Assembly: GCA_021827285.1 (NCBI GenBank) | Contig: JAKAWM010000127.1 | Location: 1-7,638 of the forward strand | Length of the DNA stretch: 7,638 nucleotides | Reading direction: 5' to 3' | Source: Actinomycetes bacterium | GTDB taxonomy: Bacteria > Actinomycetota > Acidimicrobiia > Acidimicrobiales > Palsa-688 | Shown: positions 1 through 5,243 of the stretch, piece after piece | How the letters are laid out: each line of letters opens with the position of its first letter | How positions within the stretch are numbered: the first letter of the stretch is position 1 | Translations under genes and position numbers: made by a program | The notes under the pieces: generated by a model | Databases searched by the model: none | Told to the model about the DNA's origin: nothing | What the model saw: only the letters and a program-made list of their open reading frames with translations

Positions 1-1
1 C

Positions 2-79
2 GCCTGGGCGGTGGTCAGCCTTCTCATGCTGGCGGCGCTGCTCGAAGCCCTAAGGCGGCGACGCTCGGCTGGCACCTGA
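2..79 (+). CDS. C-terminal tail of an unidentified membrane protein (5' partial)
   Basis: An open frame enters from the left edge and ends at TGA 77-79, giving 25 residues: AWAVVSLLMLAALLEALRRR followed by RSAGT. The first 14 or so residues are hydrophobic, as in the last part of a membrane helix. They are followed by a cluster of four arginines, consistent with a positive-inside cytoplasmic tail. This is too little to name a family. The neighbouring 277-3173 unit starts almost 200 bp downstream with its own promoter-like region, so this gene probably belongs to a different transcription unit. It could be a chance open frame, but the helix-plus-arginine pattern and a terminator-like hairpin right at its stop codon argue for a real gene end. 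Confidence 0.45.
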   Translation, partial: AWAVVSLLMLAALLEALRRRRSAGT

Positions 80-100
80 GGCCGGGGCCCGGGCCTTTAT
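79..100 (+). terminator. Possible weak intrinsic terminator
   Basis: AGGCC (79-83) can pair with GGCCT (92-96) around an 8-base GC-rich loop, and TTTAT follows at 96-100. It overlaps the stop codon of the upstream partial gene. The stem is only 5 bp and the T-run is short, so this is a suggestive rather than firm call. The GGCCCGGGCC palindrome inside it may compete with this fold. The DNA from about 101 to 218 holds no gene or repeat that I can support. Confidence 0.3.
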
Positions 101-218
101 CATGCTCATGCTCGCGCCCTAGTGAGCAGTTCCCGGGACGAGCGCCGGGGGGCGTGCTGCGGCCTAGCTGCCGTCTGGAGCGGTTTGGGCGGAACGGGAA
201 GAAGTTGGGCCCCGGCAG

Positions 219-247
219 TGTTATATCTGGTCGATGCTAGAGATAGT
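219..247 (+). promoter_or_regulatory. Promoter region with inverted-repeat operator, copy A
   Basis: An AT-rich island in GC-rich DNA holds TCTGG (226-230), a 6-base spacer TCGATG, and CTAGA (237-241). This is one mismatch from the perfect inverted repeat TCTAG-N6-CTAGA seen at 4220-4235 and 3190-3205. A -10-like GATAGT (242-247) directly follows the right arm, and TGTTAT (219-224) lies 17 bp upstream of it as a weak -35 candidate, which puts the repeat inside the promoter spacer. With one gap, 21 of 29 columns match the region at 4214-4241. The site ends 35 bp before the start codon at 277. The shared repeat is seen directly; its role as an operator is inference, and the regulator is unknown. 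Confidence 0.6.
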
Positions 248-276
248 CGCTCTGCCCAACCTAATGGTCGCCTGAG

Positions 277-657
277 ATGCGGTACTTCAGGCATGAGACC
301 CTGCTCACCCTTGCTCGCAAGGCCCAAGCTGCCGCCGGGGACGGCGACGCCGCCCGGTTGCGCGTGGCCACCTCGCGCTTTGTAGACGAGCTCACCCGCC
401 ATCTCCACGAAGAGGCCCCTTCCCTGGTGGCTTTAACGCCTGCCCAAGCCCGCCTGGTCCGCAAGGGACAGCAACGGGTCCGTTCGGCGGCGGTCGCCCT
501 GGCCGACCTGGCTGGGCACGACTGCCCCGGCCCTCCGGCCTCTTGCGCGGCCCGGGCCGACGAGCTCCTGGCGCTGCTCGCCATCCAAGCCGAAGACGAA
601 CGCCTGGCTTGGCACGGCGCAGTTGACTGGGCGGTGGCTGGGGAAAAGGTCACCTGA
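277..657 (+). CDS. Small hemerythrin-like protein with degenerate metal site
   Basis: This is a 126-residue, almost wholly helical protein without signal peptide or membrane segment. Its layout follows a hemerythrin HHE four-helix bundle. H6 stands in helix 1, H42-x3-E46 in helix 2, and Q104-x3-E108 in the last helix. Aligned by eye with the complete hemerythrin domain encoded at 4263, two expected histidine ligands (H87 and H120 there) are glutamine here (Q66, Q104), while both H-x3-E/Q-x3-E glutamates remain. Such a site may bind one iron, another ligand, or nothing. An in-frame stop at 262-264 leaves ATG 277 as the earliest possible start. No good Shine-Dalgarno is visible. It is first in a unit with the AhpD-like gene 13 bp downstream. 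Membership of the hemerythrin superfamily is moderately likely; a helical protein of another family is the alternative. Confidence 0.6.
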   Translation: MRYFRHETLLTLARKAQAAAGDGDAARLRVATSRFVDELTRHLHEEAPSLVALTPAQARLVRKGQQRVRSAAVALADLAGHDCPGPPASCAARADELLALLAIQAEDERLAWHGAVDWAVAGEKVT

Positions 658-670
658 CAAGGAGGAAGAA

Positions 671-1024
671 ATGAATGACAACAACACCGCGGTGTACCCG
701 GCGGCTACGGTTCAAACCGGCCAGCGGCGGCGGGAACTAGCGCCCGAGATCAACGACGCTTTCGAAAACTTCAGCCGGGCAGTCTTCCAGCCCGGCGCGC
801 TGGCGGAAAAGACCAAGCAACTGATCGCAGTGGCCGTGGCCCATGTCACCCAGTGCCCGTACTGCATCGCCGGCCACAGCCGGCTGGCCCGGCGCAAAGG
901 GGCAACCGACCAAGAGATCATGGAGGCTATTTGGGTGGCCGCGGAGATGAGGGCGGGCGGTGCCTATGCGCACTCCACGGTGGCGCTGCACGCGCTCGAA
1001 GCTGCCGAGGCAGGTGTGCGCTGA
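671..1024 (+). CDS. AhpD / carboxymuconolactone decarboxylase-family protein
   Basis: This 117-residue all-helical protein carries the AhpD-type redox motif CPYCIAGH: C62, C65 and H69 form CxxC-x3-H, with an upstream acidic residue E46 in the conserved LAEKTKQLIAVAVA helix. In characterised AhpD these cysteines cycle between thiol and disulfide and support peroxide reduction by AhpC. Many small relatives are uncharacterised, and the aromatic-ring decarboxylases of the family lack this motif, so a thiol-redox role is more likely than carboxymuconolactone decarboxylation. No ahpC is in view. The start at ATG 671 is supported by GGAGGA at 661-666 with ideal spacing; an in-frame ATG at 623 would overlap the upstream gene and lacks such a site. 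The stop overlaps the tal start (ATGA), implying translational coupling. It acts in the cytosol. Confidence 0.85.
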   Translation: MNDNNTAVYPAATVQTGQRRRELAPEINDAFENFSRAVFQPGALAEKTKQLIAVAVAHVTQCPYCIAGHSRLARRKGATDQEIMEAIWVAAEMRAGGAYAHSTVALHALEAAEAGVR

Positions 1025-2160
1025 TGGCCACCAACGGCAAGGCTCATTTCGGCTCCGGGCCGGCCGCCGACGCCACTCGGCGGATCCGCGAGGCGGGGCA
1101 AAGCGTATGGCTGGACAGTATCAACCGGGCCATGCTCCGCTCCGGGGCGCTGGCCCACTACGTCCGTGAGCTGGGCGTGACCGGGCTCACCTCCAACCCG
1201 ACCATCCTCGGGCGGGCTATGGCGGGCAGCGCCGAGTACGACGCCTCGCTACAAGCTCACCTAGACGAGGGCCAGACCGACCCTCAGGACCTGGTCTACG
1301 CAGTAGCTCTGGAGGATCTGACGGAAGCGGCTGCGCTCCTGCGCCCAATCTGGGAAGCCAGCGGCGGCGATGATGGTTACGTGTCGGTGGAAGTGCCACC
1401 CGGCCTTGCCTACGACGCGGCCCGTACCGCTGCCTTTGCCCGCCGGCTGCGGGATATGGCCAGCTTCCCCAACTTGCTCGTCAAGATCCCCGGGACGTTG
1501 CCCGGCCTGACGGCCATGGAGGAGCTGCTCAACGCCGGCATCGGCGTGAATGTGACCCTCTTGTTCTCCGACGCGCAGTACGTCCAGACGGCTGAAGCCT
1601 ACATACGGGCACTGGACCAACGCCGGTCTCGTGGCGCTACCCTGACCGTGCCCTCGGTGGCCTCGGTGTTCGTCTCCCGTTGGGACGCGGCGGCCGACCC
1701 GGGGTTGCCGGCCCACCTGCAGGGCACCCTGGGCCTGGCCATGGCCGCCAAGGTGTACGCCTCCTTCCAAGCCCTGCTCGCCAGCCCTCGCTGGCGGGAA
1801 CTGGCCGCACGCGGCGCCCGCCCCCAGCGGGTGTTGTGGGCGTCGACCTCGTCCAAGGATCCGCGGTCACCCTCCGGGTATTACGTCAACCAGTTGCTGG
1901 CTCCCGGCACCATCGACACCATGCCGGAAAAAACGCTCTTGGCGTTGGGCCCGAGCGACGCCTGGGGGCCAGGGTTGAACGCCGACTTCGCCGCCGCCGA
2001 GCGAGCCGTGGCAACCATCGCAGGCAAGGGGCTAGACGTTAGGGCACTAGGCCAGTCCCTGCAACAGCAGGGCGCCTCACGCTTCAGTGCCGACTGGGAC
2101 GCGCTGGTCGAGGCCATGGCGGCCAGAGTTGAGGCGGCCAATCTGGCCATGAGGTGTTGA
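1024..2160 (+). CDS. tal: Transaldolase
   Basis: This 378-residue cytosolic enzyme transfers a dihydroxyacetone unit from sedoheptulose 7-phosphate to glyceraldehyde 3-phosphate in the non-oxidative pentose phosphate pathway. All catalytic landmarks are visible: D31 in WLDSINR, N58 in TSNPT, E123, the Schiff-base lysine K154 in VKIPGT, N176 in VNVTLLFS, and the phosphate-binding S214-x4-R219 in SVASVFVSR. The K-to-N spacing of 22 matches E. coli TalB. The late block LWASTSSKDP through IDTMPEKT is typical of the longer actinobacterial and cyanobacterial class. There is no fused glucose-6-phosphate isomerase domain, which some actinobacterial relatives have. The start at 1024 overlaps the upstream stop by one base; a frame extension back to 853 is only a shadow of the AhpD-like gene. 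Unusually, no transketolase or glucose-6-phosphate dehydrogenase gene is adjacent, and the company of hemerythrin-like and AhpD-like genes suggests redox-linked expression. Confidence 0.95.
   Translation: MATNGKAHFGSGPAADATRRIREAGQSVWLDSINRAMLRSGALAHYVRELGVTGLTSNPTILGRAMAGSAEYDASLQAHLDEGQTDPQDLVYAVALEDLTEAAALLRPIWEASGGDDGYVSVEVPPGLAYDAARTAAFARRLRDMASFPNLLVKIPGTLPGLTAMEELLNAGIGVNVTLLFSDAQYVQTAEAYIRALDQRRSRGATLTVPSVASVFVSRWDAAADPGLPAHLQGTLGLAMAAKVYASFQALLASPRWRELAARGARPQRVLWASTSSKDPRSPSGYYVNQLLAPGTIDTMPEKTLLALGPSDAWGPGLNADFAAAERAVATIAGKGLDVRALGQSLQQQGASRFSADWDALVEAMAARVEAANLAMRC
2151..2156 (+). promoter_or_regulatory. Ribosome binding site deciding the NHL gene start
   Basis: GAGGTG lies inside the end of tal, 6 bases before ATG 2163. 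GTG 2154 and TTG 2157 are also in frame, but they overlap this site and have no comparable purine-rich sequence at the right distance. ATG 2163 is therefore preferred. Confidence 0.5.
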
Positions 2161-2162
2161 CC

Positions 2163-3173
2163 ATGACCTACGCAGTCGATTGGGCCATCACGCCATCTCG
2201 ACCCCTCGCCAATGCCCGGTCCGAGCACCAGCCTTCGGCTCCATTGGGTGGGGTGTGCGTTACATCCGCAGGTGCCCTGGTCGTGACCGAGCCCGCAAAT
2301 GACCGCTTGGTTTGGACAGGTCACGACGGGAGCTCGTTCGTGGTGGGGGGGACGCCCGGTTTGGTGGACGGCCACCTCGCGGTAGCCCGGTTCCGGCGCC
2401 CGCTCGGCGTAGCCCCCGCTCCCGATGGCTCGGTGGTGGTGGCGGACACAGACAACCATGCCGTCCGCCGTGTCAGCCCTGACGGCGTGGTGACCACCCT
2501 GGCCGGAGGGATGTACGGCGCCACCAACGGACCGGGCGCTCAAGCCCGGTTCCGCCACCCTCACGGGGTGGCGGTGCGCCCCGACGGGGCTGTCGTGGTG
2601 GCCGACACGGTCAGCAACACCGTCCGGGTGCTTGACCTTGATGGCCAGGTCACCACGCTCTCGGGCAGCTCCTACGGTCACGATATCGGCGTCGGCGGTG
2701 CCCTCTTCCGCCGGCCCGAGGGCGTCGCGGTCGGGGCTGATGGCACCGTTTATGTTGCCGATACCGGCAACGACCGGGTCTGTGCCCTCGATGCTTGGGG
2801 CCGGCCCTACCTGGTGGCCGGCCGGCAGCGGCCCAGCCTGGCCCCGGCACCAGCCCCCGACCTGCGCTGGCCGACCAGCCTGGCCATAGCCCCCGACGGG
2901 AGGATCTACGTGACCGACGCGGCCAACAGCTTGGTCTACGAGATCAGCCCAGACGGGACGGCCACCGTGCTCCCAGGGGGGCAAGGCTGGCGCCCGGTGG
3001 CTCTGGCCCTGGCGAGCAACGGGGACCTCCTCGTCGCCGAGGCTCGCTGGTCGCCACAAGGCACCACCGGACGGCTGCGCACCGTCGCGCCGGCCAACGC
3101 CCCGGTCCCGCCGCAAGTGGCGAACTTGGGCGCCCACCATCCCGAGCTGCGCCTGGTCCCCGCCGGTAGCTAA
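2163..3173 (+). CDS. NHL-repeat beta-propeller protein
   Basis: This 336-residue protein is built of NHL-type repeats. About six blades can be counted, at roughly residues 27-60, 79-113, 131-165, 183-218, 236-270 and 278-308. The clearest units share P-x-GVA-x4-DG-x-VVVADT-x-N-x-VR, for example around 91-104, 144-157, 196-209 and 248-261. NHL propellers are scaffolds for protein or ligand binding and sometimes carry lyase-type activity, so no specific reaction can be assigned. There is no signal peptide or membrane anchor, so it is predicted cytosolic, whereas many bacterial NHL proteins are exported. Its start lies 2 bp after the tal stop, and it closes the unit. It might bind or scaffold one of its operon partners; that is inference. 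The antisense frame across the repeats is a composition artefact. Confidence 0.85.
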   Translation: MTYAVDWAITPSRPLANARSEHQPSAPLGGVCVTSAGALVVTEPANDRLVWTGHDGSSFVVGGTPGLVDGHLAVARFRRPLGVAPAPDGSVVVADTDNHAVRRVSPDGVVTTLAGGMYGATNGPGAQARFRHPHGVAVRPDGAVVVADTVSNTVRVLDLDGQVTTLSGSSYGHDIGVGGALFRRPEGVAVGADGTVYVADTGNDRVCALDAWGRPYLVAGRQRPSLAPAPAPDLRWPTSLAIAPDGRIYVTDAANSLVYEISPDGTATVLPGGQGWRPVALALASNGDLLVAEARWSPQGTTGRLRTVAPANAPVPPQVANLGAHHPELRLVPAGS

Positions 3174-3188
3174 GGGAGGGACCTTTTT
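3155..3188 (+). terminator. Intrinsic terminator ending the first operon
   Basis: GGTCCC (3155-3160) pairs with GGGACC (3178-3183), and TTTTT follows immediately at 3184-3188. The 17-base loop contains the stop codon of the NHL gene (TAA 3171-3173). C3161-G3176 can extend the stem past a bulged A. The stem is short but GC-rich, and its position directly between the last gene and the next promoter-like region fits a rho-independent terminator. Confidence 0.5.
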
Positions 3189-3189
3189 C

Positions 3190-3215
3190 TCTAGTCGGGC
3201 CTAGAAGTGTAGGGT
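3190..3215 (+). promoter_or_regulatory. Promoter region with inverted-repeat operator, copy C
   Basis: TCTAG (3190-3194), a 6-base spacer TCGGGC, and CTAGA (3201-3205) make a perfect inverted repeat with the same arms and spacing as the copies at 226-241 and 4220-4235. A possible -10 element TAGGGT (3210-3215) follows four bases after the right arm. The T-rich DNA upstream is shared with the terminator, so no clear -35 can be named. The repeat ends 23 bp before GTG 3229. The arrangement implies that the YwiC-like gene is under the same control as the two flanking units. Confidence 0.55.
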
Positions 3216-3228
3216 TACGCTGAGGCTC

Positions 3229-4065
3229 GTGACCACCTTGGCCCACCCCCTCGCCAATCAAAAGCCACAACGCAGTCACCCGCCCCGGCCGCGCTCGGCC
3301 CTACGGGCCGTCGCCCTACCTTCTGAGCACGGTGGTTGGGGCCTCACCGGTGAGCCCGTCCTGCTCGGCCTCCTGGTGGCGCCGAGCGTCTCGGGTGCTT
3401 TGCTGGGCATCGGCGCTCTGGCCGCCTTCTTGGCCCGCTCGCCGCTCAAGTTGGCCCTGGTTGACCAGTGGCGCCACCGCCGGTTGCCCCGTACCGTGAT
3501 GGCTGCCGTCCTCGCCGCCGCTGAACTGGCCTGCTTGGGCGGCCTCCTCTCGGTGGTGGCTCTGCGCAGCGGCCGGGCCTGGTGGTTGCCGCTGGTAGCA
3601 GCCTTGCCTCTGGTTGGGGTAGAGATGTGGTTCGACATGCGCAGCCGGGGCCGCCGGCTCGTCCCCGAACTGAGCGGGGCGCTCGGCATTGCCTCCATCG
3701 CCGTCGCCGTCGCCCGGGCCGGTGGTGCCAGTTGGACAATGTCGCTTGGTTTGTGGACGGTACTGGCTGCCCGTTCCATCGGTGCCATCCCCTTCGCTCG
3801 AGCCCAGGTCATGAGGTGGAGGCACCGGCCCGCTCCGCTCTCTGGCCCGAGAGCGGCGCAGGCGGTCGCCGTCGTCATCGGCGGGGCAGGCTGGGCAGCC
3901 GGCGCGCTGCCCTTGGCATCGTGGGTCGCCCTCGCCGCCTTCGCTGGTTGGGCCCTTTGGTCTCTCCACCGCCCCCCTGTCCAGCCCAAGAGGCTCGGCT
4001 ACAGCCAGATGGTCTTTGGGGTGGCTTTGGTGCTGGTGACCGCCGGGTCGCTCAGGCTGGCCTGA
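3229..4065 (+). CDS. YwiC-like integral membrane protein
   Basis: This 278-residue multi-pass membrane protein has an N-terminal proline/arginine-rich cytoplasmic stretch, then the signature ALPSEHGGWG (S32-E33-H34-G35-G36-W37), and about seven hydrophobic segments. A basic loop, LALVDQWRHRRLPRT, follows the second hydrophobic stretch, and another basic loop, ARAQVMRWRHRP, lies near residue 195. The (S/R)-x-HG-x-W motif followed by a hydrophobic helix is characteristic of the YwiC-like family. The Bacillus subtilis namesake lies next to the nitrate respiration genes and has no firmly established biochemical role. The GTG start has only a weak GAGG three bases upstream; the transcript may have a very short leader. 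It is monocistronic, with a terminator before it and a gap of nearly 200 bp after it. Family assignment is fairly confident; function is unknown. Confidence 0.75.
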   Translation: MTTLAHPLANQKPQRSHPPRPRSALRAVALPSEHGGWGLTGEPVLLGLLVAPSVSGALLGIGALAAFLARSPLKLALVDQWRHRRLPRTVMAAVLAAAELACLGGLLSVVALRSGRAWWLPLVAALPLVGVEMWFDMRSRGRRLVPELSGALGIASIAVAVARAGGASWTMSLGLWTVLAARSIGAIPFARAQVMRWRHRPAPLSGPRAAQAVAVVIGGAGWAAGALPLASWVALAAFAGWALWSLHRPPVQPKRLGYSQMVFGVALVLVTAGSLRLA

Positions 4066-4094
4066 CGCCGCGGGCCGGCTAGTTGCCGCGGGCG
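4066..4094 (+). terminator. Hairpin after the YwiC-like gene
   Basis: CGCCGCGG (4066-4073) pairs with CCGCGGGCG (4086-4094) as six base pairs, a bulged G and two more pairs, around a 12-base loop. It starts at the first base after the stop codon. No T-tract follows, so it is either a non-canonical terminator or a 3' mRNA-stabilising stem. The following 4095-4213 stretch shows no gene that I can support, only a small GGGC-N6-GCCC stem at 4147-4160. Confidence 0.3.
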
Positions 4095-4213
4095 AGGAGG
4101 CCACCTGCCTTGACGGTCGGAACTAATGTCTGGAACCGGCCGGGCAACAAAGCCCCAGATGACGAGCGGTACCCGTTCATAGGCGACATTTCCGGCCCAA
4201 GGCCCTTCTCAGA

Positions 4214-4241
4214 TGTTATTCTAGTTAGAGCTAGATATACT
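4214..4241 (+). promoter_or_regulatory. Promoter region of the suf operon with operator, copy B
   Basis: TCTAGTTAGAGCTAGA (4220-4235) is a perfect inverted repeat TCTAG-N6-CTAGA. A good -10 hexamer TATACT (4236-4241) abuts its right arm, and TGTTAT (4214-4219) lies 16 bp further upstream as a weak -35. A start of transcription near 4248 would leave a leader of about 15 bases that just includes the ribosome binding site. Bound protein on the repeat would cover the promoter spacer, so repression is the simpler reading, although activation through spacer binding, as by MerR-type regulators, is also possible. The regulator is not encoded in this window. Confidence 0.65.
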
Positions 4242-4250
4242 TTTGCCTAG

Positions 4251-4255
4251 GGAGG
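4251..4255 (+). promoter_or_regulatory. Ribosome binding site favouring a TTG start
   Basis: GGAGG ends 7 bases before TTG 4263 and 13 bases before the in-frame ATG 4269. The spacing favours TTG. Either choice changes only the first two residues. Confidence 0.6.
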
Positions 4256-4262
4256 AACTGCC

Positions 4263-5243
4263 TTGACCATGACCGAAGCCGACGCCTTTGAAGCCATGTT
4301 GGCGCACCATCGCAGCCTGACTGAAGGCGTAGATCGTCGACTGGCGGCGTTGCGCAACGCTGTCGCGGCCAACGCGGCCTTCGAGGCCGCAGCCGCCCAA
4401 CTGGTTGCCTACCTGGCCGAGGAGGTGCTCCCGCACGCCCAGGCCGAGGAGCAAACCGTCTACCAAGCGGCCGGCCAGAAAGACGATCTCGCCGCCACCG
4501 TCCAAGCCATGACGGCCGAGCACCGCCGGCTGGCCGAGCTATCGGAGAAGCTGGCCCGGGCCACTGAGGGCCAGGAGGCCTTGGTGGCCGCGGCCACCAT
4601 CGGGCCCCTCTTCGCCACCCACGTGGACAAGGAGAACGACCTGCTGCTACCCCGCCTGCGGGCCGATAACCAGCTGGCGGGAGTGCTCAAGCAGATGCAC
4701 GACCTGCTCAAGGCGACTGCCCCCGAGCCCCCGGCAGCCGCGGCCGGGGCCGCCGAGAGCCCCTTGGGCCCGGTCCTGGCCCTGTTGTTGCAGGCCGCCA
4801 AGGCCCTCTCCGGCGCGGGCCAGGGCGACCAGGCCTGCCGTCTGGCGGCCGAGGCCTGGGCCACGCTCCGTGGCCCCCGGCCTGACCTGGCGGTGCGGGT
4901 GACGGCAGCCTTGCACGGCCTGGTCCGGACGCTGACCCAAGAGCCGGTCAAGTTCAGTGACCGCACTGCGGGATCTGGCCCTGCCGGGGACGGTCCGGCC
5001 GATGGGGTCCTGGACGTCCGGGCCCTGGCCCCGGCCCAGCGGCACCAAATCATTTTTGCCAGCTACGCCGACTTGGTGCCGGGCACTGGCTTTGTCCTCG
5101 TGAACGACCACGACCCCAAGCCGCTGCGCTACCAGTTCGAAGCGGAGCACGCCGGCCAGTTCACCTGGGACTACCTGGAGGCGGGCCCCCGGGTCTGGCG
5201 GGTGCGCATCGGCCGGGCGGCAACGCTGAGCACGACGCCATGA
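4263..5243 (+). CDS. Hemerythrin-DUF2249 fusion protein at the head of the suf operon
   Basis: This is a 326-residue soluble protein in three parts. Residues 9-135 form a hemerythrin HHE domain with a full ligand set: H16 (or H15), H58-x3-E62, H87 and H120-x3-E124, suited to a diiron site that binds oxygen or nitric oxide, or handles iron. After an alanine/proline-rich linker comes a second helical segment at about 165-225 that I cannot assign. Residues 250-318 match DUF2249, with LDVRALAP, the NDHDPKPLRYQ block and the WRVRIGR end. DUF2249 is known to occur with hemerythrin-type domains. Its overlap with sufB (ATGA, 5240-5243) implies coupled translation. Diiron hemerythrin-family RIC/YtfE proteins are linked to repair of damaged Fe-S clusters, which suggests iron delivery or oxygen/NO sensing for SUF; that is inference. 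It lacks the ScdA_N domain of RIC proteins. Confidence 0.85.
   Translation: MTMTEADAFEAMLAHHRSLTEGVDRRLAALRNAVAANAAFEAAAAQLVAYLAEEVLPHAQAEEQTVYQAAGQKDDLAATVQAMTAEHRRLAELSEKLARATEGQEALVAAATIGPLFATHVDKENDLLLPRLRADNQLAGVLKQMHDLLKATAPEPPAAAAGAAESPLGPVLALLLQAAKALSGAGQGDQACRLAAEAWATLRGPRPDLAVRVTAALHGLVRTLTQEPVKFSDRTAGSGPAGDGPADGVLDVRALAPAQRHQIIFASYADLVPGTGFVLVNDHDPKPLRYQFEAEHAGQFTWDYLEAGPRVWRVRIGRAATLSTTP

Noticed and set aside
122..385. Plus-strand open frame of 87 codons before and across the start of the hemerythrin-like gene
   Set aside because: It overlaps the promoter-like region and the better gene at 277, has no recognisable motif, and has no ribosome binding site.
853..1023. N-terminal extension of transaldolase by 57 residues
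   Set aside because: It lies wholly inside the AhpD-like gene in another frame and resembles no transaldolase sequence. ATG 1024 with stop-start overlap is the natural start.
2032..2052. Two CTAG motifs close together inside tal as a further operator
   Set aside because: CTAGA (2032) and CTAGG (2049) are in the wrong order and spacing for the inverted repeat and lie in coding sequence.
1881..3140. Long open frame on the minus strand (419 codons) across the end of tal and the NHL gene
   Set aside because: It is antisense to two well-supported genes, its product is histidine/glycine/arginine-rich without a recognisable domain, and it follows from GC-rich codon bias over repeated blades.
4095..4213. 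Small gene or structured RNA between the YwiC-like gene and the suf promoter
   Set aside because: Only very short frames and 4-bp stems are present; nothing resembles a tRNA, riboswitch or conserved leader.
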